NCBI GenBank assembly: GCA_051453625.1
Contig: JBOZIK010000001.1
Location: 200,204,171-200,268,170, forward strand
DNA from: Welwitschia mirabilis
Taxonomy: Eukaryota; Gnetophyta; Gnetopsida; Welwitschiales
Reading direction: 5' to 3'
Length of the DNA stretch: 64,000 nucleotides
Positions within the stretch are counted from its first letter, which is position 1. Each line of letters starts with the position of its first letter. A model generated the notes under the pieces. That model had not been told where the DNA came from, ran no database searches, and saw nothing but the letters and a program-made list of their open reading frames with translations. This document shows, piece by piece, positions 58,160 to 64,000 of the stretch. The translations under genes were made by a program, and so were the position numbers.

Positions 58160-59870
58160 ATCTGTTTGTATCTGAGACACAATAATTACTGTTGCAACAT
58201 ATATGACAATCTTGAAATCTTGTGCTATTTCAAAATATTAAACATTCACCACAACAAGCAATAAGTTCCATTCAATGATAATAGAAGGAGATCAGTGCAA
58301 TAGTAATGGGGAGGCGCCTGACCCACAAAGCAGCATTACCAGCAAAGTATGAATAGAATGATGAACTATGTGCAATGGTGATATGCAGTCGATGGGACAA
58401 CATGCTATGCAGGCTGAAACACTAGGGAATTTTATCATTTATGAAAGGGACAACAAATGGTGTTTCAGAAGATGGAGATCACAGTCTCAGAGTTTTCGAT
58501 GGCAGAGGTGCTAGGCATCCCATGGAAGGAGAAACCATTTATCTAGTTGGAAGAGACCAAATCATAGTTGAATCCTTCTTTGAAGGCCATCTAGCATAGA
58601 TGAAGAGTGGTCATTTGGTGAAATTGGGGCTTCCCTCCATCTAGTAGCTAACTGTAGAATTGGTGGATCGCTACCTGGTGCAATCCAGTAGCCATGCAAA
58701 ACCTATGGGTCTGCACTTTATTTTTATGTGTTGTTTGAGATATGGCTTGAAAATTATTATTACTCTTTCCCTCCTAAATTATCTGGAAAATAAGAGTTTG
58801 AATCGTCACTTAGGAAACATTTTAGCACTTCTTGAAAATGCCCAAGGGACCTCCAGTGTCCCACAAGATGGCATAAGTAGGGGATCTTTTTTAGGTAAGG
58901 ATCATAGACAAAAGGGTTTGAACGTTTGAGAACATCATTCTCACTCATCTACCTTAGACTTTGAAGCCCCCTTAGCTTCCCCCTTTCCTCCCTCATCCCA
59001 CCTTCAACATCCCTCCACCTATTCCCCTTCGTCATTGCATGTCATGCCTTTATCGAGGTTCTACGCTTCTCCGACTCTGAACCTTCCCTGCAGCAACCAA
59101 ACTTCCCACACTCTTGCCCTCCATCACATCCCTTGGGTTTCTCGCCCTCCTCTCCTCCTCCATCCTCATTGTTAGGTGCTACACAAGGGTCAACCCTTAA
59201 CCTCAAGGAACCCCTCTGGGAGTTTGCCCTACTAGCCCTAGTAGCTTTAGCTAAATGTCCTTTTGAAATTTTGGGTTTCTCCCATTACACCATTGAAAAA
59301 GATATTTCTGAAGAATATAGATCATTGTCTTTACATTTTAATCCCATTGTGTTTAAGGCTTAAAAGCCCAACGACAAAAAGTAGTTTACCAAATGTAGGA
59401 ACTAAACATAGTGGCTCAAGTCCTTAAACATCCGATGACATGAAAGGCACTCCACAAGCAACACCTATAGAGGTTCTCGAACTGTAAAGCTAGGTACAAC
59501 TTCATTAATATCAGATGGTAAAACTCTACTCCAACTCTAGCAACCTTACCAAGCTTTCACTCAACTTCAATGATAGGACCAATTTCAACGTAGTTCTTTG
59601 TTTAAGTATTTTTATTTATTATTCTTTTTGTCTTTACTAGTATTAGGCCACTATTACTAGCAACAACATTTTTGTTTGACAGCTCTACTTTTTTTACTCT
59701 CTCTTAAGGAACTTATGTTCATTAAGATCACACCCCATTGGGGCCTATGTTTTTTTTTTTTTAAAAATAAATTTCCCCCCTTCTTTGGCTTTATACTTAT
59801 TATGCCTAGTTAACAAGTCAACTTCACCCTACTTACTTGTACTTTTTGGTTAATAGAAAGTAGCCATTCA
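58160..59870 (+). other. Probable LINE 3' region, unassigned coding-like parts
   Basis: Some coding-like texture is present at 58435-58930 (for example an open 89-codon frame at 58660-58929), and 58930-59160 is C-rich and would encode Ser/Pro-rich peptide. I recognise no family. The end of the region (59640-59870) has T-rich tracts and the LINE-like tail. It may be the LINE 3'UTR or an older insertion. Confidence 0.35.
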
Positions 59871-59889
59871 TAAAAAATAAAAAAAATAA

Positions 59890-60221
59890 TGTTGAGATGT
59901 TAAGAATAATCCTAAGAAAGTATGACAAAATTATTCGATATGAGTAAACATTTAATGAAGATATCTCCATAATAATTATATTCGTAATTGTCCATAAAAC
60001 ATTAAAATTCTAATTGATGATATATGGAATAAAACATGATTAATTCAATTCAATTGATATAATCCTTATTCTTGGATTTGTACTTTAATATTTATATAAT
60101 TATATTTAATTATTTATTATTATTAGATATTAATATTTTGGAGGGGAGACTAGGCTTGGTAGAAAAATAGTAGGAGCATCTTGAAATGGTTTATAATCAT
60201 TTTTTAATCTTTGAATTTTAG
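59890..60221. other. A+T-rich intergenic DNA
   Basis: No feature recognised. Confidence 0.5.
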
Positions 60222-60398
60222 GTTTAGATCCTTTATCATCTTCTACTGGTGGAAGCAAATATGCTTCCCTTAGTAGCTAAAGGAATTTATCAAATTATTA
60301 CTTTAGTAAAAAATACACCAATTACGGAATTTCCAAAAGCAACTTTGGAAGCTACTGAAGATGAAAAATGGCTCTGTGAAAGAAAAGGATGGTCATAA
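60222..60398 (+). other. Short coding-like open stretch, unassigned
   Basis: About 58 codons read without a stop, including LLLVEANMLPLVAKGIYQII and ATEDEKWLCERKGWS, and then end in TAA. It is preceded by an acceptor-like TTGAATTTTAG. This could be a decayed exon of a host gene. I do not recognise the family and the frame is not supported by flanking sequence. Confidence 0.22.
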
Positions 60399-60420
60399 CA
60401 GTTGAATTTATTGAACTCTT

Positions 60421-60700
60421 GAAATAAAATGCTTTCAAAATTTTGTTCAAACATTGAGGGCAAAAAATTTTGTCTTAAACAATGGACTTATAGTATGGCA
60501 TGAAGAACATTGATTAAGATTTTTGGACTAAAATTCTTTAAAGGTTTTGATCAAACATCAAAGGCGAATTTTTTTTGTATCTTGAACAATTGAACATTGA
60601 GTTATGGGATTATAGTTTGGTACAAGGAACATTTGTTGGATTGTTAAAGTAAAATGCTTCCAAAGTTTTGGTCAAACATTGAGTTTTTTTTTTCGAATAG
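60421..60700 (+). repeat. Three-unit diverged tandem repeat
   Basis: Units of about 100-120 bp start near 60425, 60520 and 60641, each with a form of TAAAATGCTTTCAAAATTTTG and TCAAACATTGAG. Each of the first two is followed by a GGAACATT- or GAACATT-containing segment. The repeat is local and non-coding. Confidence 0.6.
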
Positions 60701-60844
60701 ATTTGTTAAGAACATCTTGATCAAGATCCATATTAATTTATGTGCTATAATTCAAAATAGGATTAAAGGACTCATTAGCATGGTGTCAACAAGTTTTGCT
60801 CACTTTCGGATAGAGATGTGTAGATGGATTAACATTCCTTAAGA

Positions 60845-63800
60845 ATCTTACACTTGCATACTTAGTTTGTTAGGACTTATTCAAGATGAAAAATGTGTTT
60901 TTCTTGATCATCCTCTCATTAGTCTTCTAAGATCTAAATGGACAATTGAAAGACCTACATTATATGATTTGTTCAGTTACCTATTGCCACTTTAGAACAT
61001 TTGATTGTCTTAGAAATTTTTAACATGTATGTTAGTCCTATCTTATGGATCCTATGAGTATTTTTCTATATATAATAAAACATCAACTTTGTTTTCAACA
61101 TTCTTTTTCCGCTCTTTCTTATAATATCCTAGAATAACATCTAAAGGATTAAATGCATGATTTCCTAAATGGAAGATGAGTGTCCCACCAGTTGGACTAC
61201 CATGCCCAATATTGTTTACCCACTCTTAGATTTCTAATTTTCTTGTTATTAAATAATATTAATTATTTTAATTATTAAAAGAATTTGGAAGATATGAAAA
61301 GAAAATGATTTGAGTAGGTATAATAAACAACTTCTTTCTGAACATGAAGCAAGTATGGTTTTATAGGGAAAGTCTCGGGGTCGTTATTCTAGGACTAAAA
61401 CAAGTAGATGACCTTAAGTCTCAAGAAGAGTGAATGTATGACTTTAGGACCTAGGTTTGTTTAAATATGAATATTATGTCTTTCTTAAATGTCCTCTAAT
61501 AGATAACACACAAATAAAATGTAACATTAAAGCTTACAATTTGGGTGAATCGTCTTAAAAGTTACCCAAAACTCTAGATGATTTTATACGTGACCTCTTT
61601 TAACTTATGTCATTTATATTGCCCAATAGATTTTCAAGGTCCCAATTTCATAATTGATCAGTATTATTAATAATTACTTATAACTTTTAAGACACTAGAG
61701 ACTAATGGTGGGGGAAGAATATTTCCTTAAAGTAAAGTAGCATGACTTGCTACTTATCACTTGCCAAGAAAGTTAACATTTAACCCATAAGTGGTTAACT
61801 TATTATACAAAAGAGTCCAAGTTAAACAAAATAGAATGAAACAACACAATCTTAATGTTTTATGTGTGGAGTTTGTTTTTAAGTGCATAAACAAGAAAAT
61901 GAACTCAAATAACTATTAGATGCTACTATAGGTGAACGATGCAGAAAACAAAGTGTAAGACAAACCTTTTTAATGAAATAATAGAATCAATCAATGTAAC
62001 AAATTATCATAATCATTAAAAAACACACAAAACATAGATCTTTATTTCAAAAATGCAAAAAATCCATAAGCAATTAGCTAATGAAGTACCTAAAAACCTG
62101 AAATGAGGTGTTAAATCTAGTTTACAATCATATATTTACCCTTTCATAAAGTGTAGAATTCTTTTTTTCCTAGAAATTTAAAAAATATTTTAAAAACTAT
62201 TTAATATTTCTAACATGCACAAGGTTAAAAAAACTTTTGCTTCATGAGTCACTCATTGTGTGTCAAAATGTTTTAAAACTAAAAAGAATACTCACTTCGG
62301 TTCGAAGGTGTCAAGTCAAAGAGAGTGACTCGTTAATCTTTAAGGAGTTATTGACTTGTGAGTAACTTGTCTTAACTCACAGAGTCACTCTACCTTACCT
62401 TAGATAATACATAAAATGTAATAGACACAATGGGAAACAAATTCATGTTATGCAACTTGATTCACTAAAGATTTTTCATAGTAATCTTTAAAGGTCTTAG
62501 TTAATAAATTAATGCACAAAATGAGGCTTAAAACTTAAGATGACATTATGTAAGATGCAAATTCATAAAGCACACATTTGTCTATAAGTATAAACATGCC
62601 AAACATATATGTGTATTTGTGAAATGAACTAAAAATACATAATAAATAAGAGAAAAGAAAAGCATCAAATATATTAACTCTATTATATACATATTCAATC
62701 CATTTAATACAAAGATGAAGTCATGGGAAATGAGAAAATTTCATATTTAATTTAAATTATTTTGAGATCAAATTAAATCAACTAAAGATTCACTCTTAAC
62801 TACTTAACATTGAAACTAAATCAACTATTAGTGCAACATATTGTATGAAATCAACAATTGATTTAGCTTTAATGTTTAGCTTCTAGGCCTTGATCTTAAT
62901 TTGATTGATTTTGAAAGAAATCACAATAAAATTTTCTCATAAATATATTTAATTTGACTATGAGATTTTTTTCATTCTAATCAAACCCTCATCTTTGCAA
63001 AATATAGACCGATTACACTATATCATAAATATAATATATTTAGTGGTTTTTTGTTCTCCTTTATTGAATTATGGTTACTTATTTGGTACTTCTTAACATT
63101 GTAAGTCTAACTATCTGAATACGACTTTCCACATGATTATATCTATATAAATGAGATCTATTATTTATGAATATTAATGATATTGCTTCTAGGTCTACTA
63201 GATTTTGAAAATGGCAAAAGTAATGGTTCCTTTGTTTAGGAAGGTATGACCTTGTAATGGTGTTTATGTATCTTCTATATTTGTAAGTTGATCTATGTAA
63301 CTTGTTCTCTATGAATGAAAAGGAGTCTTGGAGTGAGAAGTGACTTATTTGTCATGAACATGTAACCTCACATATAAAAGTAAGAATCCAATATCATTAA
63401 TTGTTTTGGCTTTATTGGTAGCCTTGATGGTTACAAGATCAAGAGATATGTAGAGCATCTATTTTGCTTGTTTGTTTTGTGTCGCAAATTTTTTTCAAAT
63501 TTTCTTTTATTTCCTTAAAATTTGTAAAGATGTTTACAAAGGATTTCATGTCTATTTGTTCATTTTTAACTATAACTTAGGATAACATGTATCCTTCTAC
63601 CATGTATTATATTGTAAATGCATGACTTAATAAATATTCTATTTTGTTATGTGTTGTTGTAAATAGGATGCTTTATACTTTTTTTGGTGAAGTCGGTAAT
63701 CATTATTTCATAAACCGAACAAATTTTCAATGGATTCTTAAAAAAAATTTGTAGACAAGACATGTGAGTTTAGAGTTGAAAATAAGGAGAGGAGATGTTT

Positions 63801-64000
63801 AAAAGCACGTAACGTTTCATTCAAATAATAAAATTGAGTTTAATTTTTACTATTAGATCAGACTTAATTAAAGAGTTAAAATGAGCTATCACATTCCTTG
63901 CTTTATGTTATAAATGAGACAAAAATTTTTAAAATTTGATTTTATTACAAATTTATAAGTGAAAATGTGAAACATTTTTATTTAAAATTTAAGTATTCAT
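60845..64000. other. A+T-rich intergenic DNA to window end
   Basis: No gene recognised. A short 10-bp inverted repeat (AGAGTGACTC at 62322-62331 and GAGTCACTCT at 62382-62391) has a 50-bp loop. Otherwise only short A- and T-rich runs. Confidence 0.45.
61146..61207 (-). mobile_element. tRNA-like fragment, probable SINE head
   Basis: On the minus strand TAGTCCAACTGG fits the A-box consensus exactly and GCATTTAATCC is a decayed B-box about 40 bp later. The element body is not delimited. Confidence 0.45.

Larger units (their letters stand above)
52725..59889 (+). mobile_element. L1-type LINE, decayed
   Basis: It has the order of plant L1 elements: ORF1 (DUF4283 plus zinc knuckles), endonuclease, reverse transcriptase, zf-RVT, a long tail and an A-rich end (59871-59889, after GGTTAATAGAAAG). 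The left end is lost in the gap 51934-52724. Stops and frame changes occur throughout, so it is inactive. No target-site duplication could be set because the 5' end is missing. The assignment of 58160-59870 to the same element is an inference from the A-rich end. Confidence 0.7.

Noticed and set aside
62322-62391. 10-bp inverted repeat as a hairpin terminator or regulatory RNA
   Set aside because: Short arms with a 50-bp loop are expected by chance in a window this size, and no gene is adjacent.

Overview
This is nuclear DNA of a land plant, most likely a seed plant with a large, repeat-rich genome. The evidence is an intron-containing SAR1 gene of plant type, a plant lipoxygenase relic, plant retrotransposon families (TRIM, Ty1/copia of Sirevirus type, L1-type LINE with DUF4283, zinc-knuckle and zf-RVT parts), strong A+T bias, and only one intact recognisable protein gene in 64 kb. 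I cannot name the species. No bacterial, phage or CRISPR feature is present. The sequence is a draft scaffold. Gaps of exactly 100 N (690, 13321, 17039, 17988, 19982, 21154, 22406, 24563, 31512, 39632, 45688) are mostly flanked by repeated ends, and other gaps have varied lengths (6625-7465, 27657-28523, 30569-31236, 51934-52724 and several short ones).

Layout: 1-4201 holds two copies of a roughly 690-bp duplicated block that carries a TRIM element; the right copy (3316-3813) is complete, with two ~190-bp LTRs, a primer-binding site and a polypurine tract. 5876-6532 is a broken lipoxygenase relic. 7.5-10 kb has decayed coding-like DNA of unknown origin. 10.0-14.2 kb has a MITE-like palindromic element and a tentative LTR element with a perfect primer-binding site. 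15103-16667 is a miniature, gag-only copia element with two 197-bp LTRs. 20192-29764 is a minus-strand Sirevirus-type copia element with long LTRs, gag, a protease/pre-integrase remnant and an env-like region, but no visible integrase core, reverse transcriptase or RNase H. Its 3' LTR is split by another LTR insertion (5-bp target duplication GGTTG), and a second, insertion-free copy of the same LTR is interleaved there.

30.5-31.3 kb is a TC/AG microsatellite around a gap. 34.8-35.9 kb is a CpG-rich island unlike its surroundings, with a 101-codon unassigned reading frame. 36.0-42.1 kb contains a 1.8-1.9 kb direct duplication. Between its copies, 39.96-40.26 kb resembles the joined flanks of the copia element, in effect a paralogous empty site. 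46.0-47.25 kb is a LINE reverse-transcriptase relic whose catalytic YxDD segment is repeated three times. 48.2-50.2 kb is the one intact gene, SAR1 (193 aa, three coding exons), the small GTPase that starts COPII coat assembly at the endoplasmic reticulum. 52.7-59.9 kb is a decayed L1-type LINE with tandemly repeated ORF1 modules. 60-64 kb is A+T-rich intergenic DNA with a short tandem repeat and a tRNA-like fragment.

The genes do not form a pathway. SAR1 is a housekeeping gene surrounded by nested and decayed transposable elements. I found no convincing undescribed molecular system. The most useful observations are the TRIM, the gag-only copia element, the motif-rich Sirevirus-type LTR, the apparent presence/absence polymorphism of one LTR family at two contig joins, the GC-AG intron and exon-end duplication in SAR1, and the unexplained CpG island.
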